Assembly: GCA_035578175.1 (NCBI GenBank)
Contig: JAQMRL010000002.1
Span: 80,075,325-80,139,324 of the forward strand
Source: Catonia carolina
Lineage: Eukaryota; Arthropoda; Insecta; Hemiptera; Achilidae
Reading direction: 5' to 3'
Length of the DNA: 64,000 nt
The notes under the pieces are model-generated. The model searched no databases. It had not been told where the DNA came from and worked only from the letters and a program-made list of their open reading frames with translations. Positions 23,421 to 33,803 of the stretch are shown piece after piece. The translations under genes and the position numbers were made by a program. How positions within the stretch are numbered: position 1 is the first letter of the stretch; every line of letters begins with the position of its first letter.

Positions 23421-23873
23421 ATGGACACTGGAAGATCCGTACGTCGTTTTCTCACCCCTTACAGGGTTACCGCAGATGGAGATATGGACATGAGAGACCG
23501 GAGAATCTGTCGCGTAGGCGTAGCCCAGTCGTATACGGACGCGGTCAACGTCAACGAATGCATGAGGCTCATCCAAGCTTACGCTGAAGATTACGGTGTC
23601 CTCGAGGTCTTGGAGGAGGGCGGTGGCGAACCTTACTACGACCTTTACGGTCGCAGGATGGCGCAAGTAGGAGATCCGATCGAAGAAGAAGACGCCATCA
23701 ACCTCAAGTACTTGAAAGAGTACCTTTCCTCCCACGCCGAAAAGATGAAAGTTTCAGATCCCGTCAAAGACGAGCGAGTCGACGAAATGTTGAAAATGCG
23801 CGATGAGGTCCAAAAGCTGCGCAAAGAGTTTGAGGACGTATCGTCACGCCTGGAGGGAAAAAGCGCATCATAA
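23421..23873 (+). CDS. Small fibre-like / coiled-coil protein
   Basis: 150 codons, intact, starting 14 bp after the preceding stop. Residues about 18-45 read 'DGDMDMRDRRICRVG' then 'SYTDAVNVNECM'. This recalls the 'dm...rI..vg.P....DAvN' collar motif of phage and virus tail or spike proteins; a second such hit is 'GDPIEEEDAINLKYLKEYL' at about 80-98. Residues about 105-145 are a likely coiled coil (heptads of L/V/M with many K/E). The pattern suggests an oligomeric stalk or fibre, but that is inference from motif resemblance. No close relative identified. Confidence 0.65.
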   Translation: MDTGRSVRRFLTPYRVTADGDMDMRDRRICRVGVAQSYTDAVNVNECMRLIQAYAEDYGVLEVLEEGGGEPYYDLYGRRMAQVGDPIEEEDAINLKYLKEYLSSHAEKMKVSDPVKDERVDEMLKMRDEVQKLRKEFEDVSSRLEGKSAS

Positions 23874-23878
23874 ATAAG
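23870..23878 (+). promoter_or_regulatory. AATAAG motif upstream of the PLA2-like gene
   Basis: ATAAATAAG overlaps the previous stop codon, about 42 bp before the ATG at 23915. Weakest of the five promoter-like motifs. Confidence 0.35.
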
Positions 23879-23914
23879 GAAACACGGGTCCTCGAGCTTC
23901 ATTCCGACCTTAAA

Positions 23915-24145
23915 ATGGGGAGATGCAACACGTTTCGCAGCAGATCGCATTCAGGAGCCGGACTGGTAGGGAGCATCGCGAGCGGAGTCTTAGGAGCTGC
24001 AGAGAACGTCGTAGGAACCGTATTGAACAAAGCGATAGACGTTTTACCCGTGGAACTCCACATACCGGGCTATCAGTACTGCGGACCGGGGACGGACCTG
24101 CAGAAGAGATTGAGAAGAGGAGACCCGGGCAGTAGGGGAAAATAG
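23915..24145 (+). pseudogene. Parvovirus-type phospholipase A2-like protein, 3' truncated
   Basis: 76 codons, of which the last three or four appear foreign. Residues about 14-40 form a glycine/alanine-rich segment (SGAGLVGSIASGVLG), as in membrane-active N-termini. Residues about 48-72 match the start of the secreted-PLA2-like domain of parvovirus VP1 and similar virus proteins: an LPVELHIPGYQYCGPGT core with the calcium-loop YCGPG, then the RRGDPG segment. The family next requires the catalytic His-Asp pair. Here the similarity stops at GDPG, a stop codon follows, and the downstream DNA is a dispersed T-rich repeat. The protein as encoded cannot be catalytic. In viruses this domain helps particles leave endosomes. 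Confidence 0.8.
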
Positions 24146-24469
24146 GGTTGTTCTACCCAAAATGGTTTTGGATTTGTTTTATTTTAGTTTTCTGTTGTCA
24201 GATTGTGATTGTGATGGGTTTGGGTATCTGTATTTGTATTAGGTCCAATCAGCTCAGAAAATGTTTTTTGGGTTTGTTTAGGGTTGGTTGTCTTTGGTCA
24301 GATTATGATAGGTTTGGTTTTCTTTATTTGTGTTTGGTGTTATGGTCAGATTTGTTGTTGTTGTTGTTGTTGTTGTTTAGTTGGTTGGTTGGTTGGTTGG
24401 TTGGTTGGTTGGTTGGTTGGTTTGGTTGGTTTTGTAGATGTTGGTGTAGTTTGTGGGATGTGGGTTGTG

Positions 24470-24500
<31 letters not shown>

Positions 24501-24650
24501 GAGTGTTAGATTATAGTCATGTAGTCAGATTTTTTTTTTTATGGTCTTGTAGTCGGATTGTATAGTGAAAGATAGTCAGATTTTTTTTTTTAAGTCAGAT
24601 AGTGGGATTGTATGGTTAGATAGTCAGGTTTTTTTTTAGTCATGTAGTCA

Positions 24651-24688
<38 letters not shown>

Positions 24689-24990
24689 TGGTGGTGGTGG
24701 TCAGGTAATCAGATTGTATAGTGAGAGATAGTCAGATTTTTTTTTTAATTCAAGTAGTCAGATTGTGTGTGTGTGGTCAGATTGTGTGTGTGTGTGGTCA
24801 GGTAGTCAGATTTTTTTTTAGTGAGGTATGCAGATCGTATAAAGATAGAGTTAGATTGTATGGTCGGGTAGTCGGATTGTGTGTGTGTGTTTGGTGGTCA
24901 GATAGTCAGATTGTATAGTCAGGTAGTCAGAAGTCTATGGGTAGTGATTTGAATTCACTATTTTTTTTTTAAGTTGTAGAGTTAAGCAGA
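24146..24990 (+). repeat. Low-complexity T/G-rich block, family D
   Basis: Starts with AAAATGGTTTTGGATTTG (repeated at 39575). It contains (TTG)n and (GGTT)n runs at about 24355-24430, a T-run at 24472-24500, (GT)n at 24655-24685, and many AGTCAGATT...TTTTT motifs. Similar AGTCAGATT blocks lie at 27283, 36776 and 45955. Frames here are compositional artefacts. Confidence 0.8.
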
Positions 24991-25001
24991 TCTTGTAGAT
25001 C

Positions 25002-25090
25002 TCCTCTGAGAGTAATGAATTTCATTATACAACCAGACCTTGTGGTGAATGATGTGAAGGTGTTATTTGCAGGGTGGAACGTAGATGCTT
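25002..25090 (-). repeat. Family B fragment next to family D
   Basis: Minus-strand family B segment (CTCCTCTGAGAGTAATGAAT to TTTGCAGGGTGG), truncated on both sides and joined to a family D block. Confidence 0.6.
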
Positions 25091-25717
25091 GGTTTGGTTT
25101 AAATTGTGAATTGGGTATAAAGAAACTAATAGAACGGGAGAGATAAATTAACCAACCGCTTTTTTTTTTTCAAGGTCGTCTAATAAGAAATAGGCATGCC
25201 AATATATTATTGTGCGGTTAAAATGGTTACATAATGCTGTAAGGTCCCGGTATGTATTTCAACTGCAGATACCAGGAAAATTAACCAATAATAATATATA
25301 GTAATAAAATAATTCTTACTACCACTCCTACCACTTTACTATTCCTACCACTAGCCTACGTTATTGGTAGTGGTAGGGCTAGGTTATTCCTATCAGTTAT
25401 TGGTCTGTGTGCCAGTACTTGTTAGCAGAAACTAAGCCACGAGTAGTTGTAAGCGGTAAAAAACATTAGTCTCTATTTGATCCTAACGTCCTGTCTCTCA
25501 GGTTCTAAAACATCAGGGTTGAAATTCTTTGTTACAGAAAATTGATAATCAGAATTATCATTTGAATATTTTGCAACATTATGGATTATCGTGCAACACA
25601 AAATTAATTTTGGAATATTTTTTTCCAGAGACATTCCACAGTATTTCCAAGAATTAGAAATATTTTTTTCAGCTGCCCAAATATGCGTTCTATTACAACT
25701 CTTTCTGTGAAATGCAA
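25091..25717. other. Unassigned stretch with a hairpin-forming segment
   Basis: AT-rich. At about 25318-25390, TACCACTAGCCTACG and TTGGTAGTGGTAGGGCTAGG pair as an inverted repeat; a close copy is at about 46700-46770. Confidence 0.45.
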
Positions 25718-26655
25718 GTTATTAAATATTTCAAGAACGAAGTATTGTACGAAGTTGAAACTTTGAAATTATGTTAGGTACCACTAGAAGAACCGACATG
25801 AAGATATTCATAAAACTCAGTCAACCAGAAGTAGTAGTTTATTCGTGTAATTTTTCACTTTCTTGCGAATTTCTCAAAAACGGATCCTACGATTTTTTTT
25901 AAATCACTTCTTTTACTAAATTTTTTATGCTCTACAAGATAGGGTAAGCGCCGTGTCTCCTAAAGTTCTTTGAGAGGCTGTGCTCTCCTAGAAAATAATT
26001 TTTTTTTAGATTGCCGCCTCATAAATGATGAGTGTTAGGGCAAAAGTGTAGCCTATATTATCAGAGTTGTAGAAACTTTAGAAACCTACAACTTTTATTT
26101 TTTGATATGTTTTGTAGTATAACGTTTAGTTTAGCGGTAATCAGTGATTTTCTGTTTTTTCACCAAAATCTGTAAAGAAAAATCAGAGTTTTTAAGATTT
26201 CAGCCATTTTACGACAAAAGTGTAAATTACATATAATCAAATTTATAGAATATTAAAACCTACAACTTTCGTTGAAAGCATTTTTTCAACAGAACCCACT
26301 TTAGCGTCAAAGAATGATTTTCCGTATTATTGCTAAACGGAGATTGGTTTTCATTTTATATCATATAGGCTACTCATGATTAAAATTAGGTTGTTTTTCA
26401 GTTTTTTGTTTACTTTAAGTCGCATCATTAGCAACTACGGAGGGTTAAGAAACTGTAATGATGCGTTTTCGCACGAAACAATTTCCAGACCTAGCCGGGA
26501 ATCGAACCCGGGACTTTCGCTTAGTAGGCTAGCGCGCTCTCCAAACGTTACGTAGGCGGCCATTTTTAATTTTACGTTGTTTACTAATGTTAGTATATTG
26601 TTCATTAGTTACACTGACACGAGAAGGTCGTGTGAATGTTTTACATCAAATTCTT
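25718..26655 (+). mobile_element. Family H repeat, 5'-truncated, with SINE insertion
   Basis: Starts inside the family H body (TATTTCAAGAACGAAGTATT) and ends at a diverged hairpin (GTGTGAATGTTTTACATC). A tRNA-like SINE is inserted at about 26405-26570. Confidence 0.65.
26405..26570 (-). mobile_element. SINE family E/F-like, tRNA-derived, full-length
   Basis: On the minus strand: head GGCCGCCTACGTAACGTTTG, B box CCCGGGTTCGATTCCCGG with full stem pairing, and a 3' end resembling that of SINE F (TAGTTGCTAATGATGCGAC). TTGTTTAC flanks both sides, a plausible 8-bp target duplication. Shares its tail with F and its B-box context with E. Confidence 0.65.
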
Positions 26656-26769
26656 TTCTAATTTTCTTTATTATTTTCATTTACATTAATTTTGGAATGT
26701 TAAAAAACTTCTCGAAAAAATATTTAAATGCAAATTTTGATGTATTAAATTATACAGGCTAATTTATAA

Positions 26770-27200
26770 AAAAATTATTAAAAATACAGAATATCACTCT
26801 TTCACGCGAAATTAAACTCTGTAGAGAAAAATGCTTTAAATAAAAGTTTTAGATCTCTCAATTTCCTATAAATTTGACTATATACACTTTTGTCGTAAAA
26901 TGCATACTAAGGCCGAAATGTTAAAAAAATCGATTTTTCTCACGTTTTCGTGAGAAAAAAAAAACAGAAAATCGCTAAATACCGCTAAACCAAGCGTTAT
27001 AAAATAAGTATGTTTGAAATGAAAGTTGTAGGATTTTAAAGTGTCTACAACTTTTATTATATACATTTTTGCGCTAAATGCATATTAAAGCCGCAATCTT
27101 GAAAAAACAATTTTTTTGCGTGAAAACAGCCTCCCCAAAAATTTCAGCAGACATGGCGCCTATCCTATCTTGTAGAGCATAAAAAATTTAGCAAAATTTT
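26770..27200 (-). repeat. Family H fragment, inverted relative to the preceding copy
   Basis: Body of family H on the minus strand (from the CACTCTTTCACGCG segment to TTGTAGAGCATAAAAAATTT), lacking both ends. Confidence 0.6.
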
Positions 27201-27545
27201 AGTGTCATTTGCAGGGTGAAAAATAGATGTTTTTTTGAGGGCCTGACATGCTGATAAGCATACTTTTCAACTCAGTATATATTGTGATATTTTTTTATGG
27301 TCAGATACAGATTGTATGGTCAGAGAGTCAGATTTTTTTTATGGTGTGGTAGTCAGATTGTGTATAGTCAAGTTGTCAGATTGTGTGTGTGGTCAGATAG
27401 TGTGATAGTCAGTTAGTCAGATTTGTTTTTATGGTCTGGTAGGCAGATTGTGTATAGTCAGGTTGTCAGATTGTGTGTGTGGTCAGATAGTCAGATTTTT
27501 TTTTCAGTCAGGTAGTCAGATTGTATAATCATACAGTCAGATTTT
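27201..27545. repeat. Family B fragment followed by family D repeat
   Basis: 27201-27280 is a minus-strand family B segment (GTGTCATTTGCAGGGTG to CTGATAAGCATAC). 27283-27545 is AGTCAGATT-type family D. Confidence 0.55.
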
Positions 27546-27547
27546 TT

Positions 27548-27750
27548 TAAGTTAAAGCCATCATTGCTTGTTGAATCCTTGTCATGTCGCTCCATCAACA
27601 ATTTTCTAACGTCATTACACTTATTTTCCATGTTGGCACACAGATTCGCCGTAAAACTTATTTTTTCTTTAAATGTTTCTAATTTGGCTGCAAGTTGAAT
27701 ACTCTCCTCTATCGTAAAACTCTCACACGGAATGAAGTACTGTGTCTTTA
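27548..27750 (-). pseudogene. Open protein fragment without start codon, unrecognised
   Basis: About 68 codons are open on the minus strand, reading from TQYFIPCESFT through a charged helical stretch (SIQLAAKLETFKEK) to NKCNDVRKLLMERHDKDS. There is no ATG at the upstream end and a stop precedes it. The composition (Cys-spaced, amphipathic helices) is protein-like, unlike its surroundings. Probably part of a transposon-encoded protein; I do not recognise the family. Confidence 0.4.
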
Positions 27751-28847
27751 TTAGTCTTTATTAAAATCGTCTAGATCAGTTACCCATTTTGTAAGCGGAG
27801 TTATTTATAAGGGCGATCCAAAAAGTTTAGCAGTTTTGCAGGAACTGACTTGAACTGATTAATTTTTTTTAGCATCACGACTAATATTTTTGTATGGTAC
27901 ACACCAACAAAGGACATATGGTTTCGGTTATTTCATGGATTGTACTAAAAACATCATAATAGTACCATTAGGATTGCCATGTACAAGTTCTTTAAAAAAA
28001 AATTTACACCCTATAATTTACGTGTTTCCGAAGAGCAGGACTATTTTCAGGCATTTTAAATCATACAAAATTAAACTTACAAAACAAATGAAAATAATAA
28101 AAAAAATCGGTGAAAACTCGATTTCGGAAAATTGACATGAAAACAATACTTAAATAATATAACGGACTCACGGAATGGCCAGTTAAACCATAGCTCGTAC
28201 TAATAATGTCCAGTAAACCGTAAACTGAACCGTGCGAAATAATAATTTCACGAAAACATTATAAAGACTAAAATACATCTAATAAATAATTTTATTATAT
28301 TTCCGTGTAATTTAATTAAAAAATGACGTCATGGATAAATTTTATACACGTTATAAAAATATAATGTACGTTTGTTTACTTAAAACAGCGCATGATAAGT
28401 AGGCTACTGACTGCATAAGACGCCTGGTTGTGATTGTAAATGAGGAAAACTTTAACCACACACGGGAAAGAATACCATTTTAAATTCCATAAATACAATC
28501 TGTACCTCATGTGTTTTAACGTTTGCAATCTTTTTTACATTTTAAAATAGACCGTTTGTTCACTATATCGAGTGTTTGTAGGCCAGTGGGGTAGACTGGT
28601 TTCAAAGACTCAACGACCTTCTTCAAGGTCATGAAGTGGCTTTTTGCCTCTTGACTACATATTTAATTTTCTTAAAGTTTCTTTCGCAGAACTTCCTCCA
28701 GTTTATTAAAGCTTACGTCATTTATTATAACACTCTTGATATTTTAACACCTGTGCATTTATGACCAACTGCAGTGTGTTCATTATACCATATTTACTGA
28801 TTATAACTTTTATAATCAGTAAATATAAATTTACTTATAAATTTATA
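27751..28847. other. Unassigned stretch with a small family H remnant
   Basis: About 1.1 kb. Only 28108-28152 is recognisable (the family H segment GGTGAAAACTCGATTTCGG, minus orientation). Nothing else supported. Confidence 0.4.
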
Positions 28848-29275
28848 TAAAGTCTATAACTTTTATTTCAAAGATTTTTTGTATAATGCTTAGTTTAGCG
28901 GTAATTAGCGATTTTCTGTTTTTTTCACGAAAACGTGTGAAAATTCGATTTTTTCAATATTTCGGCCTTAGTATGCATTTCATGACAAAAAATATATAAT
29001 CAAATTTATAGAAAATTAAAAGATCTACAACTTTTATTTAGAGCATTTTCTCTACAGAGCCTAGTTTAGCATGAAAGATTGATTTTCCGTATTTTGAAGC
29101 CCAACTGAGGTCGGTTTTCATTTTGCGTCTTTCATAAATGATTAAAATTTTGTTATGTTTATTGAAGTTAGTTTTTTGTTATTTTAAATGTTTTATTACT
29201 AATGTTAGGTTTATTGTTAATAATTTGCACTGGTAAGAGAAAGTTGTGTGAGTGTTTCACACCAGATTTTTCTTT
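28848..29275 (+). repeat. Family H, 3' half
   Basis: Collinear with the second half of the copy at 2255, ending in the GTGTGAGTGTTTCACACC hairpin. Confidence 0.65.
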
Positions 29276-29571
29276 CCTAACCAATTCCTCTCCATGAGTT
29301 CATCGTAATCCCTTTTTCATTCCTCTGTCCATTAGCTTCCTCTTCTCACTGTGTTTTTTCATGTTATTTCTGATATTTTCCGATTGTTCACGCCACTTTT
29401 TGCTGTGTTTAGTTGTTTGAGGTCTTCTTCTGTTTCAGTTATCTATATTGACTTATTTTTGGTGGTGTTTTGACTTAATATTTTATATTATATTATGTTA
29501 TTTTGTATAAATAATATTTATTTATAATTTACTTTTCTTTTCTTTTGTTATTTTTGTCTTTTTATTCCTGT

Positions 29572-30000
29572 CAGGGATCAGACCTTCCAACCCGTTTCGA
29601 CTTCTTTGCCCATCTTTTTCATGGTCCACCTACATCTCTTCGTCCAGCAGTTCGTCCATCTATCTTCACTCATGAGTATTAAATGTTCCTCCCACTTCTC
29701 TTTATATTTTTCAACTGTTTCTAATAGAGGGAGTCAATTAAATGGGCTCGGATTTCCTCATTTTTAATGTGATCTATCAAATTACACCCTGAACTCTTCT
29801 CAAGAACCGTATTTCTGCCACCTGGATCTGACGCTCATCCCTCTTCCTTAGCACCCAGGACTCACCACCGCACTGGAACTCTGGAACAACAAGAGTCTTG
29901 TAAAATTTCAACTAGGTATCTTTCCGAACTCTTTACCCAGTGACTGCGCTATCGTCCCTCAGATATATCGAAAACAACTCAATTTATCGATCATGTCTGT
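29572..30000 (-). pseudogene. Non-LTR retrotransposon relic, C-terminal RT region
   Basis: Minus-strand reading gives KFYKTLVVPEFQCGGESWVL then RQIQVAEIRFLR, the same conserved block as the relic at 13605. It continues through frameshifts to 'KWEEHL', 'GRRDVGGP' and a final 'GRSDP' followed by a stop, typical of the C-terminus of these LINE proteins. Several stops and shifts make it dead. Confidence 0.75.
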
Positions 30001-31004
30001 ATTACGTCATTATTATTAATAGTTATTTTTGTATTATTATATAATAATGTAGGTAGTTTTAATTTATCATGTATCTATTCCAGTGGAGTTTTAGTCACCT
30101 TTCTGGCATTCGTAGTAATTATTTTTAATGCTGACGTAAAGTTTAAAATTTTTTTAATGTCCATAGGATTTGTTAACAGTTTCTCGATTAGCTCTATCGT
30201 GGAATGTAGCTTGTTGGTATACCTAGAGGTTTCCGATTACATTTGATACACGTTACAACTTTCTGCATAAATCAATGTATATTAACATGTGTCATAGACC
30301 GATTGTGAATATTGTTAGATATTATAAAACGAAACAAAAAAAATCAACAAACAATTGTGCCATATATTCTCTACCTCATGTAAAAAAATTGATAGCCATA
30401 AAATGTTATGTTAAAAAATATATAATAAAACTACTAACTGCCCATGAATTTGAATTTATCGCTTTTTCAAAGCAGTTGAACCCACGCTATTTGTGTACAC
30501 CTGGTCCGAATTGTACACCAACTACTTTTTTATTTTTCTGTTTTATATTATGTGTCTAACTGTCCGCTTGAGTTGGCATAGAGACTGTGTATACTACATC
30601 TTAACAAGTAACTTGTTTCCATCACACATAAGAACTTTATTTTCCTTTTATCTTTTCCATATGATGAAGCAAACGCTTTGTATTATGTTGGTTGGTCTTG
30701 TATTTGTTTTTTGTTTGACACAAGTAACTGTGATAAGTGTATGCATGTACTATCCAATATCAGTGTATCACAGAGTAATGTGCGGGCTCTAGTGATTATC
30801 ATAATTTACTATTCTATTATTGTTTTCTTGTAGACCTATTCTCATTAATATACATTACCTCAAACGCGACCATCAATAAATTTTGCCATTAGACTTTGAC
30901 GCATTCTGACGAAGTAGAAAAATACTATTATCATATTTCAGATAATACATGTGTTGATGAAATTTCTTTTATAACAAATTTATTGAGTGTTTAGAATAAG
31001 TTAT
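30001..31004. other. Unassigned stretch
   Basis: About 1 kb, AT-rich. Two overlapping plus-strand frames at 30275-30792 have hydrophobic, low-information translations and no domain; I do not call them genes. Confidence 0.4.
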
Positions 31005-31396
31005 GCCCATAACGGGCAGGTGGAGTATTAAATTAATTACACTTGATCTGTTGGTTCCGGGGCTACAAAAATAGTTTGGTTTCTTATCACATAGTCAGCC
31101 AATTATATGACTGAAATGTTTAAGAACAGAAGGGGTAGAGGTTTAAAAGACATTAGTCACAGTTATCTCCTCTGAGAGTAATGAATTTTACTATACAGCC
31201 ACACCCTGTGGTGAATGAAGTGAAGGTGTCATTTGCAGGGTGGAAAATAGGTGCTTTTTGGAGGGTCTGGCATGCTGATAAGCACACTCTTTCCACTCAG
31301 TGAAGAAGGCAATAATAAATCACCTCACTCCTCGTTTTTACTCAGTAAAACCTCTACAGGTTCAAACCATCCTTTCGGCTGTTGACCTAAACAAGA
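31005..31396 (-). mobile_element. Family B repeat, full-length
   Basis: Minus-strand copy from GCCCATAACGGGCAGGTGGA to TGTTGACCTAAACAAG. Confidence 0.75.
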
Positions 31397-32309
31397 ACAG
31401 AATCAGTTAATAGAAATATTTTAAAATTACTAAATGGTTCCCAAGCATGATTTACTTGCTTGAGCTTGCTGTCATAACTACAGTTTTAAAATAAATCCTT
31501 CCTAAGAAGATTTTTTTAGCCAGAAGTGTTTTATACATCTATCCTGTAACCAGTATCACCCTAGTGAACATGTTTATACTGCCGCAAACCAAGCTCTAGG
31601 CTAAAACAGTAGAAGAGATCAAATAAGCGTTTCAGGTGATAGAACGTATTTTGAGTTTGTGACGGGTATGTTAAATATTTTTTTTAAGTGTTAACCTAGA
31701 TAGAATGTTTGAGTTTTGTCTTGCAGCAGAATCCTATAGGTATACGTCAATTTGGCGTATGTATGTTTGTATGTTCAACTCTTCTCTCGAAAACGGCTCT
31801 AACGATTTTCCTGAAAATTCGTGTAGTTTATAGGAGTTTTTAGGATCTACATATCGATTGCGATAGATCTCGTATTAGTAAAAATCGTTAACTCACTAAA
31901 TTAAGGAAAATAACTAGAACAATAGGCTGGGTACAGATGTAATCTTGAAGTACCCAGCTCCTAAATTTTTCTACGAGCGATCAGTTGGGAACCCCCAAGG
32001 AATCACCATCGTATAATCTTCAATACGGATTCAGATTCATTCAGTTGTAATAAACAGTAACAGATGATATATTAAACAAATACAATAAACAATAACAGAA
32101 TAGTAAACAAATACACGGTATTTTAAATGTAAAGACTACGTCAGAACTTTATCAATGGCTTATCTATTATCAACCCTTTGTTTTACCATTCTTTTCGGAA
32201 ATTGATCATATAATCTGCAACCGAGCAAAGCTTGATAACCCCGTATATTACTAATGTAAACAGTTTTACCAGATGGTAAGCTTGAGAGGCGTGGGGTAAA
32301 ATTACTTAC
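31397..32309. other. Unassigned stretch
   Basis: Contains a segment at about 31745-31970 (GTATGTATGTTTGTATGTTC and the following GAAAACGGCTCTAACGATTT) of a type common in insect dispersed repeats; family not determined. A GTAAGT donor on the minus strand ends at 32309, used for the exon candidate below. Confidence 0.4.
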
Positions 32310-32655
32310 ATGTTTGGAGGGCCCTGAAAAGAGCTGTTTAGGTGGCTCGTGCGTCTAAGTGGGAAGAGCAGGTCGGTAGGTGGCTGTGGCGGTTGAGGAG
32401 GTAGACGACACGGTGATCCGTCGTCCAGCGGAGACATCATCTTCTTCCTTCGTGTATCGATGAAGTCGTTACTTTGCCGGGACTCGATGGGCGCAACGCT
32501 AGGTTGAGTTACCGTTGTGCGCATCGCGATGATGGTTCCGGTCGACAGTGGATACGGTGTCGGGTCGGCACGCGGCACCATCAACTTCTTCTCTCTTGTG
32601 GGATTGTTGATGGGTTTTCGTCGGAGTCCAGTAGCTGTGTACCGATGAGTGTTAT
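32310..32655 (-). CDS. Candidate host exon, unrecognised protein
   Basis: One minus-strand frame is open from about 32689 to a near-consensus splice donor: the exon would end at 32310 and the intron begins GTAAGTAATT. A possible acceptor (pyrimidine-rich stretch then CCAG) puts the exon start at 32655. The roughly 115-residue translation is basic and proline-rich, with 'RRKPINNPTREKK' early and 'PPQPPQPPTDLLFP' late, and GC content well above the flanks. No domain recognised. An overlapping frame at 32581-32781 starts with ATG and gives an alternative 66-aa reading. The call rests on composition, frame length and splice signals only. Confidence 0.35.
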
Positions 32656-32921
32656 CTGGTCGGAGTTGTTGAAAGGAATGACGATCGAATCAATCCAAAG
32701 CGTCTTATAGTAACCAGAGGAACTGTTAACTCTGCATTTCTGACAAAGGTTTGTCAGCCTTGTTGGAAGTATTGTCGGCATCTCTTTGTCGGTTTATCGG
32801 AATCATTATCAGCCGGTAGCACAATACCTAATAAAAGGAGGTGACGGTGACAATAGTATGATACTTACATTGTTTAGGAGTGAACATTATGTTACCATTA
32901 AATTTGATTAATTCTTATATA

Positions 32922-33028
32922 TATATGGCTGACTATGTGATAAGAAACATAATTTTTTTTTTTGTAGCCCTGGTACCTGCAAATAGAGTGTAGATAATTT
33001 AACACTCCACCTGCCTGTTATGGGCAAA
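32922..33028 (+). repeat. Family B, 3' end fragment
   Basis: TGGCTGACTATGTGATAAGA through CACCTGCCTGTTATGGGCA. The 5' part is absent. Confidence 0.6.
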
Positions 33029-33029
33029 T

Positions 33030-33452
33030 ACATTGCTATTTATGCCTAACTAATTTATGAGTCTACTTCCATATTGGATTGGTGATTGGCATTTATAATG
33101 CATAGGAGGGGGGCGCAATTGCTTCAGAGAGGTGTACTAAATAAAATGGTTTGTTGTTTTTTTTTTCGGTGTCACGGTGTACTTCACTTCACTAGGTATC
33201 TTTTAATTAGAAATTACGCATGCCGAAGTTTAGTACTGTATTCATTCGGGAAAGATAGATGAGTATTTCTTTAAAGTACTTACCTCTGTGTACCGCTCAG
33301 GGTTAAAGATGAAAATATAAATGGTTTAGTTTTTTTATTTACCCTCTAAGGGAAAAAAATTGGAATTCCAACCCTCTATGTGATCAGGATGTTAGAGAGA
33401 CAATCAGCGAGTCAGTGAAGATTTTGTACAGAGATTATTACTAAAAAATTCT
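33030..33452. other. Unassigned stretch
   Basis: About 420 bp with no supported feature. Confidence 0.4.
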
Positions 33453-33803
33453 GCCCATAATAGACAGTGGAGTGTCAAATTATTTACACTCAGTCTGTTC
33501 GTTGCAGGGCTAAAATAAATAGTTATGTTTCTTATCACATGGTCAGCCAATTGAATGACTGAATTATTTAAGAACAGAAGAGGTAGAGGTGTAAAAGACA
33601 CGAATCAGAGTTATCTCCTCTGAAAGTAATGGATTTCATTATACAGCCAGACCCTGTGGTGAATGAAGTGAAGGTGTCATTTTCAGAGTGGAAAGTGGGT
33701 GCTTTTCAGAGGGCCCGGCATGCTGATAAGCGTATTTTTCCACTCAGTGAGGAAGGCAATGGTAAACCACCTCACTCCTTGTTTTACGTAGTAAAGCCTC
33801 TAG
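33453..33803 (-). mobile_element. Family B repeat, near full-length
   Basis: Minus-strand copy from CTGCCCATAATAGACAGTGG to the GTAAAGCCTCTAGAG segment; the outer 5' end is missing. Confidence 0.7.

Noticed and set aside
24148..24918. Frames with Trp/Leu/Val/Cys repeats after the cassette
   Set aside because: Generated by GGTT, TTG and GT simple repeats in family D.
30275..30792. Pair of overlapping plus-strand frames encoding small membrane proteins
   Set aside because: The hydrophobic character follows from T-rich sequence. No signal, domain or splice evidence.
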